Assembly: GCF_029216045.1 (NCBI RefSeq)
Contig: NZ_JAEMVE010000121.1
Span: forward strand, 1-33,980
Direction: 5' to 3'
Source: Sulfurimonas sp. MAG313
Lineage (GTDB): Bacteria; Campylobacterota; Campylobacteria; Campylobacterales; Sulfurimonadaceae
Length of the DNA: 33,980 nucleotides
Under the pieces are notes generated by a model. That model ran no database searches. It saw only the letters and a program-made list of their open reading frames with translations, and was not told the DNA's origin. Each line of letters opens with the position of its first letter. Position 1 is the first letter of the stretch. A program made the translations under genes and the position numbers. Below, in pieces: positions 15,672 to 23,448 of the stretch.

Positions 15672-16295
15672 TTAAGCCTCTATTGATTCTATAGCTGCGT
15701 CTATTGCAAAAGCAGCGTAGGTTTCATCTTTAAAACGTTCTTTGACCTGACGTAAGAGCTCAATGTCTTGAGGTTCGCCTATTTCAGCCATATAATCAAC
15801 CGCAGTCATAGAAACATTGATGTTTTCTTCATTTTCTAAAAGTTCAACTAGCATTTCACGTGATTCAGCAAAGTTCACATCCCCTAAAACATTAATAGCA
15901 AAGATTCTAAGGTCATAATCATCCCCAATTAAAAACTTAACAATATAATATTTTATCTCTTTTCCATAATCTTGTAAGATGGAAATTCCAAGGTTTCGTA
16001 CAAAGGCATTTGAAAGTTTTAAAAGCTCCATAACCTGCTCTATGGGAGCAATTTTTGGATCAAGATTTGCCAATATAGCTGCAATTCTTGTAGCCGTATC
16101 CTTATGGGTATCATGTTCAATGAGCTTATCTACTAAAAAATGACTTCCTGAGTCAAAGGTCACCATCTCTTCTAAAGCATACGAACGTTTATCTAACTCT
16201 TCATTGTTTTCATAAAACATGATGGCTTCTTCTAAACTTACAAATTTAGGAAGTGGCTCTTGTTCTATTTTCTGGTCTCTTTTAATTAGTCCCAT
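15672..16295 (-). CDS. HEAT-repeat-like protein within the chemotaxis operon
   Basis: 207 residues, cytoplasmic, all helical. After a short charged N-terminus, residues about 40-205 show repeated pairs of helices typical of HEAT or PBS-lyase-like repeats: SNAFVRNLGISILQDYG, YDLRIFAINVLGDVN and NVSMTAVDYMAEIGEPQDIELL. Such repeats are scaffolds for protein contacts and no enzyme motif is seen. It is tightly packed between cheB (15 bases) and cheR (1-base gap), so it is likely an accessory part of the adaptation machinery or array. The exact partner is unknown. Confidence 0.7.
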   Translation of the reverse strand: MGLIKRDQKIEQEPLPKFVSLEEAIMFYENNEELDKRSYALEEMVTFDSGSHFLVDKLIEHDTHKDTATRIAAILANLDPKIAPIEQVMELLKLSNAFVRNLGISILQDYGKEIKYYIVKFLIGDDYDLRIFAINVLGDVNFAESREMLVELLENEENINVSMTAVDYMAEIGEPQDIELLRQVKERFKDETYAAFAIDAAIESIEA

Positions 16296-16310
16296 ATTTT
16301 CTCCTGTCTT

Positions 16311-17357
16311 TTACTTATACGAAATAATTTTTTCTACAATATCTTTAAAGTCTAACATTTGACATGTTCCACCTCTTTTAAAGGCTTCTTGAGGCATGCC
16401 AAAAACCGTACATGATTCTTCTGATTCCGCTACTGTGTATCCACCTGCTTCTTTGATAGCTACCATCCCATCAGCTCCATCATCTCCAATACCCGTAAGT
16501 AAGATACCAAATATCTTAGAAGGATCAAAGATTTTGAGTGCTGAGAAAAACATTTCATCAACAGAAGGTTGAAAAAAACGTTTATTTTTATCTTTTTCTT
16601 CAAAGGTGACTATCTTTCCTGAGGTCTTTTTTCTAAAATGAAGGTGCACACCCCCCGAAGCAAGATAAATATGCCCTGGTAACAATTCATCATTGGTAGA
16701 CGTATGATGGACCGGTAGTTGCGTAACCTTAGCTAAACGTTCCGCAAAGGCAAGGGTGAATTGTTCCGGCATATGCTGAACGAAACATACCGGATGAGGA
16801 TAGTTTAGAGGTAAAGAAGCGACGATTTCTTCAACAAGTCTGGGTCCTCCGGTAGAAACACCAATCAAAATAAGCTTATCTAATTCACCCTCAAAAGGGA
16901 CTTCATTAGGCTCTGCCTTTCTTACTTTTGGCACGGATGAAAGGTTTGGTGACTTTAAACGTCTTTTAGGAATACGAGAAAGTGACTTTATTTTTTGAAT
17001 AATATCTTCACCACTTTCAGCCACGCCCACATTCATAGTCCCTGGTTTAAGTACAAAGTCTATAGCCCCATATTCCATCGCTTCTATCGTAACAGAAGCA
17101 TTTTCAGAGGTTAATGAACTTACCATTAAAATAGCAGTAGGATTTTCTTGCATAATCTCTTTAACTGCTGAAATTCCATCAAGAACGGGCATATTAATAT
17201 CCATAGTGATAACATCATAATCTGTGGCTAAAGCCTTATCAATGGCTTCTTGTCCATTTTTAGCAGTGTCTATTTCAAAATCAAGATCTTGAATAAGACC
17301 CTTTAATTGTTTTCGCACTAGGGCAGAGTCATCTACAATTAATATTTTTTTACTCAT
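16311..17357 (-). CDS. cheB: Protein-glutamate methylesterase/deamidase CheB
   Basis: 348 residues. The N-terminal receiver domain has D9/D10 and phospho-acceptor D53 (TMDINMPVLDG). After a linker (about 120-155) comes the methylesterase domain with catalytic Ser in IGVSTGGP near 167, His in FVQHMPEQF near 194 and Asp in LLTGIGDDGADG near 290. It removes receptor methyl groups after phosphorylation by CheA. Its start overlaps the stop of the triple-CheW gene by four bases (ATGA), so the two are translationally coupled. Confidence 0.97.
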   Translation of the reverse strand: MSKKILIVDDSALVRKQLKGLIQDLDFEIDTAKNGQEAIDKALATDYDVITMDINMPVLDGISAVKEIMQENPTAILMVSSLTSENASVTIEAMEYGAIDFVLKPGTMNVGVAESGEDIIQKIKSLSRIPKRRLKSPNLSSVPKVRKAEPNEVPFEGELDKLILIGVSTGGPRLVEEIVASLPLNYPHPVCFVQHMPEQFTLAFAERLAKVTQLPVHHTSTNDELLPGHIYLASGGVHLHFRKKTSGKIVTFEEKDKNKRFFQPSVDEMFFSALKIFDPSKIFGILLTGIGDDGADGMVAIKEAGGYTVAESEESCTVFGMPQEAFKRGGTCQMLDFKDIVEKIISYK

Positions 17358-18760
17358 GCCGCCTCCTCTTTGTTAAGTTCTAAAGAAGAAAAAAGTCTGA
17401 TCGTATCAAACATCATAACCAATCGCTTACCTTTTTCTAACTGCAAGATAGAGTTAAACAGACCTTTTCCATCATCTTCATCTTTAATCTCTTCAGCTAC
17501 AATGCCTCTTACATCATTTACCTTATCTACCACAAAGCCAACGCGATTTTTATTGACCTCCGTGACAATGATTTGTTGATCTATATCTTCATTTTCTTGG
17601 AGTGTTAATATGGCATATAAAGAGGCAATGCTGATAACTTGACCCCGAATATTTATCACCCCTTTAATATGTTCTAAGGTATCTGCCACAGGAGTAATTT
17701 CTGTAATATCAATAATTTCAGACACATCATCTATATTAAAGGCATACTCTTCACCACCCATTTGGAAAATAACAACTTCTAAATCAACCTTTTCTTCATT
17801 TGAGGCCTCTTCTTCATTTGCTTCTTTATCACTAATAAGATGGGCTTGATCACGTACAAGAGTCTTAATAATATCAGGGTTAACGATACTTATAAGCTTC
17901 TCATTAATATGTAAGACCCCGTTTATTTTTTTATCTTTAAAGTTTTCTGGCATACCTTCAATCATCGAGGTTTCAACATCTTGAATATCCACAATATCGT
18001 CTACCACTAAGCCTATATGTTTATCCTGATACTGAGAAACAATAATCCTATTTTTTTCGGTTCGCTCATTATTAAAATCATAATATTCTCTTAAATCAGC
18101 CACAACAAGAAGGTCATCTCTTAAAGATATCATTCCCACTATCTCTTTATTACTTTCCGCAATAGCCGTAAAGTTTTCAGGTAAGGCAATAATTTCTCGA
18201 ATTGAATCAACCTCAAGCGCGTACTGTTCTTCTCCCATAATAAAAAATAAAAACCTTTTAAGATTAGAATTAAGTCCCGCTTCATCTAAGTCTGAATTCA
18301 TATCGCGCACATCTTTTGAAACATACGAAGGAAGCGCAATGTCTTGAATCAATCTTTCAATACTAATGACTTGAATAATGTCATCCTCATATTTCAAAAG
18401 AGCGACAATAACATCATCTTGATCTTCAACATACTCCATATCGTCTTGATTAGCTTCAATAGAATTAATAACCTCAGAAACTAAGAGTGAAAAGTGATGA
18501 CTTTCAGTAGTTATACTGACTTGTCTCGCCTTAAAATTTTCATTTAAAACAGGTTTTTTTCGTCCATCTAAAAGGGTAGAAAAATCCAGCACAGAAATAA
18601 TAGAACCTTCAATAGAACATAAACCGCGTATGGCCTTAGGTGTCATTGCCATAGGGGTTATATCTAGAACGCGTAAAATCTGTTCAACCTCATTAGTATT
18701 TATTCCATAAAAGCAGTCTTGCTCTTTTATAATTAAGACCTCTTCAATAATATCTGCCAT
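17354..18760 (-). CDS. Coupling protein with three CheW domains
   Basis: 468 residues made of three consecutive CheW-like domains: about 1-150 (EVLIIKEQDCFYGINTNEVEQIL), 165-305 (RFLFFIMGEEQYALEVDSIREII) and 318-460 (EVVIFQMGGEEYAFNIDDVSEII). The third carries the most canonical IKGVINIRGQVI loop; the second has VGMISLRDDLL. CheW domains bridge receptors and the CheA P5 domain. A triple protein could link several receptors or CheA units in one array. No CheY-like domain is attached, so it is not CheV. It starts 5 bases after the receptor gene and overlaps cheB. Confidence 0.92.
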   Translation of the reverse strand: MADIIEEVLIIKEQDCFYGINTNEVEQILRVLDITPMAMTPKAIRGLCSIEGSIISVLDFSTLLDGRKKPVLNENFKARQVSITTESHHFSLLVSEVINSIEANQDDMEYVEDQDDVIVALLKYEDDIIQVISIERLIQDIALPSYVSKDVRDMNSDLDEAGLNSNLKRFLFFIMGEEQYALEVDSIREIIALPENFTAIAESNKEIVGMISLRDDLLVVADLREYYDFNNERTEKNRIIVSQYQDKHIGLVVDDIVDIQDVETSMIEGMPENFKDKKINGVLHINEKLISIVNPDIIKTLVRDQAHLISDKEANEEEASNEEKVDLEVVIFQMGGEEYAFNIDDVSEIIDITEITPVADTLEHIKGVINIRGQVISIASLYAILTLQENEDIDQQIIVTEVNKNRVGFVVDKVNDVRGIVAEEIKDEDDGKGLFNSILQLEKGKRLVMMFDTIRLFSSLELNKEEAA

Positions 18761-18765
18761 GATAC

Positions 18766-20646
18766 TTATCCTTGTTGAAGTTCATCTGCCATAACCGCTA
18801 ACTCTTCAACACCCTCTCCTACATGAGAAATCGTGTCAATTATGAGTTCTGAAGCTTTTTTAGATTCCATTGCATTTTTAGCAGAAAGCTCTACTGCTTT
18901 TTGAATTTCACTCACTCCAATAAGCACAGACGATAAACCTTCAAGATTTTGATCATTTATGACCTTTAAGCCTGTATATCTATCCAGAAGTTCTACCAGC
19001 ATATCAATAATTTTATCCATCTCAGCAGTCAAATCATCAAGACGTTTTTTCTCTGTACCTTGACCAACAAGAAGTTGGCCCCAGTCGTCTTGAACCATAC
19101 CAATTTCTGCGTTCATACCCTCGATAGTGTCGTTAATCTTTTCTGTGTTTGATTCAGAATCTTTAGCAAGGGAACGAATATCAGCTGAAACAACCGCAAA
19201 CCCTTTTCCAAACTCACCCGCTCTAGCTGCCTCAATAGAACCAGAAATTGCAAGCATATTTAACTGAATAATAGAATTAGAAATATTTCCAACGGTTTTA
19301 TCTACATTTTTTGTTTCTTTAACAATGACAACAAGTTCATCACTTGCGCCCTTTCCCTCAGTAACAGAATTACTAATTTCTGTGTTAATCTCTACCATAG
19401 AACCTTTTACCACACTAAAAGAAACCTTTAACAAGTCAAAGTTTCGTCGAGCAATTTCTATAAGCTTGTCGATATCTTGAGCCGCTGAAATCCCGCCTTC
19501 TATACTTTCTTTGTTGGATAAGGCGGACTTGTTGGTTGAATGAGAAGATGCTTCAATCTCTTGAAGCGCTGTTGTAACTTGTTCAAGTCCCGCTTGAATT
19601 TCTTCCATCGACCCACCAATAGTATCCGCGGTAGCAGCAATATCTTCGGCTGATTTAGCCGTATCCGTAGAATACTTAAGCTCTTCAGCTAAATTAGAAA
19701 GAGCCTTAATATCTTTTTCTGTTTGAGAAAGAGCATTAGATTGCATCTCAATACCATTTAAAGTTTTTTCAACAGAAAGTGCTGCCTTTGATGAGGCATC
19801 CGCTATATTAGTAGAACCCTCTCCTACAGAACGCATAGCATTACCAAGATGTTGAGTATAAATAGAAACCGACTTCGCTGCTTCAACCGAATACACCGCA
19901 ATCTTGGTTAGTTCTTCCATTTTTAAACTCAGAGCACCTGAGGTTTCACCCGTTCCCACAATAATATCTGTAGTATTGATAATATTTTTGATAATAGAAT
20001 CAATACTTCCTTGAATCTTATTAACCAATTCGGAGATAAATTCTGCATTTTTCTCAGACTCAGCAGCCAAGGCTCTTGTTTCATCAGCAACAACCGCAAA
20101 GCCCTTACCATGTTCTTTTGCTCTAGATGCTTCAATAGCTGCATTTAATGCAAGTAAATTTGTTTGGTCGGCAATTTTAGCAATAAATCCAACCGCTTCA
20201 CCAATATTTTGAGAACTTGCTTTAAGCTCTTCTGATTTTGTAGAAGACGACCTTGCAATATCTACCGCGCCAGTCATCCGTTCAACAGAACCATTAATAA
20301 CAGATACCGCGTTAATAATAGTATCACCCGTAGCTAAGGTGGAATTAATAACCGTGTCAATGTTGGATGTCATTCTATTAATATTGTTATTAATGTCTTT
20401 TACATTCGTTAAGGCTTGTTCAGACGCCCCTGAATTTTCTTCCGCCGCCGTTGCAATTTGCTCCATTGAAGACTTTAACTGCTCTATCGCGGAAACGGAT
20501 TCTTGAGCATTATCTAAGATATTACTGGCAATACCTGAGATGCTTTCAGAAATCTGTTGTTGTTTAGCCAAGGTTCTTTGGCGTCTTTTATCTGTTCCCC
20601 CCGAAGGTGCAACACTTTTTGATGAATTTGTTTTTACTAATGCCAT
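18766..20646 (-). CDS. Soluble methyl-accepting protein with two signalling tips
   Basis: 626 residues with no membrane segment, HAMP or sensor domain. After a basic N-terminal tail (KRRQR at 20-24) the protein is long coiled coil. A canonical tip lies at about 155-200 (ADQTNLLALNAAIEASRAKE, HGKGFAVVADETRALA). A second, divergent tip lies at about 460-505 (IIQLNMLAISGSIEAARAGE, FGKGFAVVSADIRSLAKDS). The first would bind CheW and CheA. The second keeps the turn but has QLN for QTN and SGS for NAA. It likely receives input from the PAS protein encoded upstream or from CheW-CZB. The start is clear, with AAGGAAACC just upstream. The double-tip form is uncommon. Confidence 0.92.
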   Translation of the reverse strand: MALVKTNSSKSVAPSGGTDKRRQRTLAKQQQISESISGIASNILDNAQESVSAIEQLKSSMEQIATAAEENSGASEQALTNVKDINNNINRMTSNIDTVINSTLATGDTIINAVSVINGSVERMTGAVDIARSSSTKSEELKASSQNIGEAVGFIAKIADQTNLLALNAAIEASRAKEHGKGFAVVADETRALAAESEKNAEFISELVNKIQGSIDSIIKNIINTTDIIVGTGETSGALSLKMEELTKIAVYSVEAAKSVSIYTQHLGNAMRSVGEGSTNIADASSKAALSVEKTLNGIEMQSNALSQTEKDIKALSNLAEELKYSTDTAKSAEDIAATADTIGGSMEEIQAGLEQVTTALQEIEASSHSTNKSALSNKESIEGGISAAQDIDKLIEIARRNFDLLKVSFSVVKGSMVEINTEISNSVTEGKGASDELVVIVKETKNVDKTVGNISNSIIQLNMLAISGSIEAARAGEFGKGFAVVSADIRSLAKDSESNTEKINDTIEGMNAEIGMVQDDWGQLLVGQGTEKKRLDDLTAEMDKIIDMLVELLDRYTGLKVINDQNLEGLSSVLIGVSEIQKAVELSAKNAMESKKASELIIDTISHVGEGVEELAVMADELQQG

Positions 20647-20729
20647 ATGGGTTTCCTTATTTATTTATTTTTAGTTTTATACAACGTGAGATATCTCTGC
20701 ATTGTTTAAAATATACGTATTATTGAGTC

Positions 20730-21158
20730 TTAGTCTAAGGTAGCGTAAAGCTCTTCAGCTTTTTTAATATCTTCACGAGAAGGCTTAACCCGAATAGATA
20801 CATATTTAGTATTTCCATTTTTATCAACGGAACGCAGTACTGTGGCATACACCCAGTAAAAACCCCCACCTTTTCTAGAGTTTTTAACATATCCTGTCCA
20901 AAACCCCTTAGACTGAACATCATCCCAAAGTGACTTGAAAGCAGCTCTTGGCATTTCTGGATGGCGAACCACATTATGAGGTTGCCCATAAAGATCCGTT
21001 TGATCCATGTTAGCTATTTGCATGAAACCATCAGAAGCATAGGTAATAATCCCTTTTTCATCTGTTTCTGAAAGTAGGTATAAGGAATCATAAAGAACCT
21101 CACCATCATCTAAAAAAGTTAAACCTTCAGGGTCTAAAACATCTTTATTGTTTGCCAT
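20730..21158 (-). CDS. Single PAS-domain protein, Aer/CetB type
   Basis: 142 residues. One PAS domain fills most of the protein (SETDEKGIITYASDGFMQIANM ... NVVRHPEMPRAAFKSLW ... FWTGYVKNSRKGGGFYWVYATV), with the RHPEMP and GFYWV signatures of FAD-binding redox PAS domains such as Aer and Campylobacter CetB. In CetA/CetB the PAS protein passes the signal to a partner receptor, and here the next gene is a receptor lacking any sensor, so the same pairing is likely. GGAGA lies six bases before the ATG at 21158; the in-frame ATG at 21164 abuts it and is less likely. FAD binding is inferred. Confidence 0.9.
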   Translation of the reverse strand: MANNKDVLDPEGLTFLDDGEVLYDSLYLLSETDEKGIITYASDGFMQIANMDQTDLYGQPHNVVRHPEMPRAAFKSLWDDVQSKGFWTGYVKNSRKGGGFYWVYATVLRSVDKNGNTKYVSIRVKPSREDIKKAEELYATLD

Positions 21159-21164
21159 CGTCAT

Positions 21165-21464
21165 TCTCCAGTTATTAAGTTATATGGGGATAGAATAACC
21201 TAATAAAGATAAATTATAATTAAAAAAGTTAATAAGTTATTTCTTTTATCTTATTTTAATACTTATTATTTAATGTTACCAACAAAGTTTAATAGGTTCT
21301 GTATTATAAAAAACAACTATTATTTTAATTAAAAAAGGTAATTAATTAAATTATTAAGTATAAAAAATATCTATGTTTTTTTAGTTAAGGGTGTGCAACG
21401 AAGCTTTTAAAAAATGTTTAGTGTAAAATGAAGAAAGTTTTAAGAGGCAAGTGCCTCTTAATAG
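21165..21464. other. Intergenic region with probable chemosensory-operon promoter
   Basis: 300 very AT-rich bases between rpsO and the PAS gene, with no convincing gene. A minus-strand TATAAT (21218-21213) would give a leader of about 48 bases for the PAS gene; the -35 region is poor. The left end holds the rpsO terminator. No flagellar sigma28 or sigma54 promoter was recognised. Confidence 0.45.
21440..21461 (-). terminator. Terminator hairpin after rpsO
   Basis: TTAAGAGGCA / TGCCTCTTAA form a perfect 10-bp stem with a 2-base centre, three bases after the rpsO stop. On the minus strand it is followed by a weak U-rich stretch (AACTTTCTTCATTTT). Confidence 0.8.
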
Positions 21465-21740
21465 TTATACGTTATCGCGGATTTCAAGCTTAGCAATAAG
21501 AGTGTTATAACCCTCTTTGTTTTTACGCTTAAAATAACGCATCAAACGACGACGTTGTCCTACAAGTTTAAGAAGACCAAGACGTGATGCATGATCTTTT
21601 TTATGTATTTTAAGGTGTTCAGTAAGTTCTGCAATACGCTTACTAAGTAATGCGATTTGAACTTCTGATGAGCCTGTGTCGTTTTCTGTACGAGCAAATT
21701 CTTTTACAATTGCTGCAATTTTCGCCGAATCTAAAGCCAT
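21465..21740 (-). CDS. rpsO: 30S ribosomal protein S15
   Basis: 91 residues, typical (bacterial S15 is about 88-90). S15 is a primary 16S rRNA-binding protein of the small subunit platform. The conserved core is clear: [61 protein letters not shown] stands seven bases before the ATG. It is a one-gene unit with its own promoter (TATAAT at 21798-21793) and terminator. Confidence 0.98.
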   Translation of the reverse strand: MALDSAKIAAIVKEFARTENDTGSSEVQIALLSKRIAELTEHLKIHKKDHASRLGLLKLVGQRRRLMRYFKRKNKEGYNTLIAKLEIRDNV

Positions 21741-21792
21741 AATGACCTCCCTGATTGGTATATTAAATTTCCCAAAGAATTTGAGATGGCGA

Positions 21793-21798
21793 ATTATA
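21793..21798 (-). promoter_or_regulatory. Probable -10 element for rpsO
   Basis: Minus-strand TATAAT, 52 bases before the rpsO ATG, giving a leader of about 46 bases that S15 could use for autoregulation as in other bacteria (not shown here). The rest of the 214-base gap (21741-21954) shows no gene. Confidence 0.5.
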
Positions 21799-21954
21799 GC
21801 TAAATTATATTAAATTTAAGCGCTTTGATTTAATATTTTTTCAGTGGTTTCAATGAAATAAATTTATCTTTGTTTTGTGAGAGTCAAATTAAGTCAGTAT
21901 ATTTCAACTCCCAAACCAAATTAAAGAATAAAAATTAAATTCAAATATTTAATT

Positions 21955-22191
21955 TTAGAGTCGTCCTTGTTGTACTTGAGACAAAACTGCCGCCAAAGTA
22001 AGTCCATCATTTTCAGTGCCCTCTTCATGACAGGCTTCACACTTATCCCCTACTGGTTGAATATCAGACTGCATCCATTCCTCTACGCTCTTTATATTAT
22101 GTGTTTTTAAAAATTCAACCGCTTCACCAACACAAATGTGATTACATGAACATAAAATTTTATCGTCTTTAAATAGATGTGAATAAGGCAT
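21955..22191 (-). CDS. BFD-like [2Fe-2S]-binding small protein
   Basis: 78 residues. The cysteines follow the BFD (bacterioferritin-associated ferredoxin) pattern: C14-x-C16, then about 34 residues, then C51-x2-C54 (CSCNHICVGEAVEFLK ... GDKCEACHEEG). The helix after the first pair and the ISSVEE-like KSVEEWM segment also fit. BFD domains carry one [2Fe-2S] cluster and hand electrons to bacterioferritin or are parts of oxidoreductases such as NirB. An extra C20 is present. It is a stand-alone gene divergent from tyrA, with AAGGAAAAT before its ATG. The partner is not in the window. Confidence 0.8.
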   Translation of the reverse strand: MPYSHLFKDDKILCSCNHICVGEAVEFLKTHNIKSVEEWMQSDIQPVGDKCEACHEEGTENDGLTLAAVLSQVQQGRL

Positions 22192-22229
22192 CTTATTTTC
22201 CTTCTTTTTTACAATTATAACAAAGTTGC

Positions 22230-22235
22230 TATAAT
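22230..22235 (+). promoter_or_regulatory. Probable -10 element for tyrA
   Basis: TATAAT 28 bases before the tyrA ATG at 22264. It overlaps the in-frame ATG at 22234, so that upstream codon should not be on the mRNA. Confidence 0.6.
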
Positions 22236-22263
22236 GCGTATACTAAACTATAAAAGATTATAT

Positions 22264-23094
22264 ATGACTGTAGGAATTATCGGACTTGGACTCATGGGTG
22301 GCTCTTTTGCTATGGCTATTAAAAAATTAACCATGATTAAAAAAATACGTGGGTTTGACCATAACAAAGAGCACGAAAAAGAAGCCTTATCTCTTAATCT
22401 TGTAGACGAAATAGTTTCTTTTGAAGAGATTAAACAAGCAGATGTTATTATTTTGGCTATTCCTGTTGATGGGATCATTGCCTCTTTAAAAGACCTTCAA
22501 GACGTCAATAAAAACACGACTATCATTGACTTAGGCTCAACAAAAGAAAGAATTGTAAGCTCTATTCCTGTAAATTTACGTAAAAATGTCGTTGCCGCGC
22601 ACCCCATGACGGGAACAGAAAAGTTTGGACCTTCTGCCGCCTTTGATGACTTATATAAGGATAAGGTTGTGGTACTGTGTGACTTAGAAAACTCAGGACA
22701 GCATCAACAAGAAACGGCTGTGAGACTTTTTTCAGGAATTCATATGAAACTTGTTTATATGAAGGCCCATGAGCATGATTTGCATGTAGCTTTTATCTCA
22801 CATATGCCTCACCTAATTTCTTATGCCTTAGCCAACTCGGTACTGCAACATGAAGAACATGAAAATATTTTAAACCTCGCGGCAGGTGGGTTTCGTTCTA
22901 TGAGTCGTTTAGCCAAGTCCTCCCCTAATATGTGGGGAGATATATTTAGACAAAACAAGACCCATCTTTTAGATTCTCTTTCATATTTTGAAAAAGAATT
23001 AGCCCTTATGAAAAAGATGGTACAAGAAGAGAAATGGGACCGCCTTGATTCTAAGATGAAAGATGCCAATTCTTTACATGATATTTTAAAATAG
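22264..23094 (+). CDS. tyrA: Prephenate dehydrogenase
   Basis: 276 residues from the preferred start. It converts prephenate to 4-hydroxyphenylpyruvate in tyrosine synthesis with NAD(P). The N-terminus MTVGIIGLGLMGGSFAMAI is the Rossmann nucleotide-binding loop; VIILAIPVD, TTIIDLGSTK and AAHPMTGTEKFGPSAAF are the family motifs, the last around the substrate site. The C-terminal half is helical (HDLHVAFISHMPHLISYALA). No chorismate mutase domain is fused. The frame is open to 22234, but that ATG lies in the -10 box. It is the only plus-strand protein gene here, convergent with the following gene by 4 bases and with no terminator between. Confidence 0.96.
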   Translation: MTVGIIGLGLMGGSFAMAIKKLTMIKKIRGFDHNKEHEKEALSLNLVDEIVSFEEIKQADVIILAIPVDGIIASLKDLQDVNKNTTIIDLGSTKERIVSSIPVNLRKNVVAAHPMTGTEKFGPSAAFDDLYKDKVVVLCDLENSGQHQQETAVRLFSGIHMKLVYMKAHEHDLHVAFISHMPHLISYALANSVLQHEEHENILNLAAGGFRSMSRLAKSSPNMWGDIFRQNKTHLLDSLSYFEKELALMKKMVQEEKWDRLDSKMKDANSLHDILK

Positions 23095-23098
23095 AAAA

Positions 23099-23374
23099 CT
23101 AGACCTCTTGTGCATATGCAGCAGTTCCTTGAACCTGAGCATTTATATCACTAAAAGTTTTAAGCGAAGAGCTTACGTCTACATTACTTGAACTTGAGGC
23201 AACATTCACAGAAGACAAGGTGAATTTAAAAGAATTAGAGTCGAGATTAGGATTACGATCGATATCAGTGAGCGCAGGACTGACTTGACTTTTTTCAGAG
23301 GTAGAGGGGTCAGGCCGTCCTACTTGAACAGCTGAAGTAGAAGGTGATTGAAAAATATATTGTTGAACTTGCAT
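23099..23374 (-). CDS. Small Ser-rich protein of unknown function
   Basis: 91 residues, rich in Ser, Val and Asn (SSVNVASSSSNVDVSSSL), starting MQVQQYIFQSP and ending INAQVQGTAAYAQEV. No signal peptide, membrane segment or known motif. It looks like a small extended or disordered protein. AAGGA is placed well before the ATG. It lies 74 bases downstream of the second BatD gene and could be cotranscribed, but an inverted repeat sits between. No function can be given; a secreted or structural role is only a guess. Confidence 0.6.
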   Translation of the reverse strand: MQVQQYIFQSPSTSAVQVGRPDPSTSEKSQVSPALTDIDRNPNLDSNSFKFTLSSVNVASSSSNVDVSSSLKTFSDINAQVQGTAAYAQEV

Positions 23375-23448
23375 AATATATCCTTACTAATGTGCTCTTA
23401 GGTATTCTTTATCATAGCTAAGAGTTGCATAAGGTTAACTTATACTAT

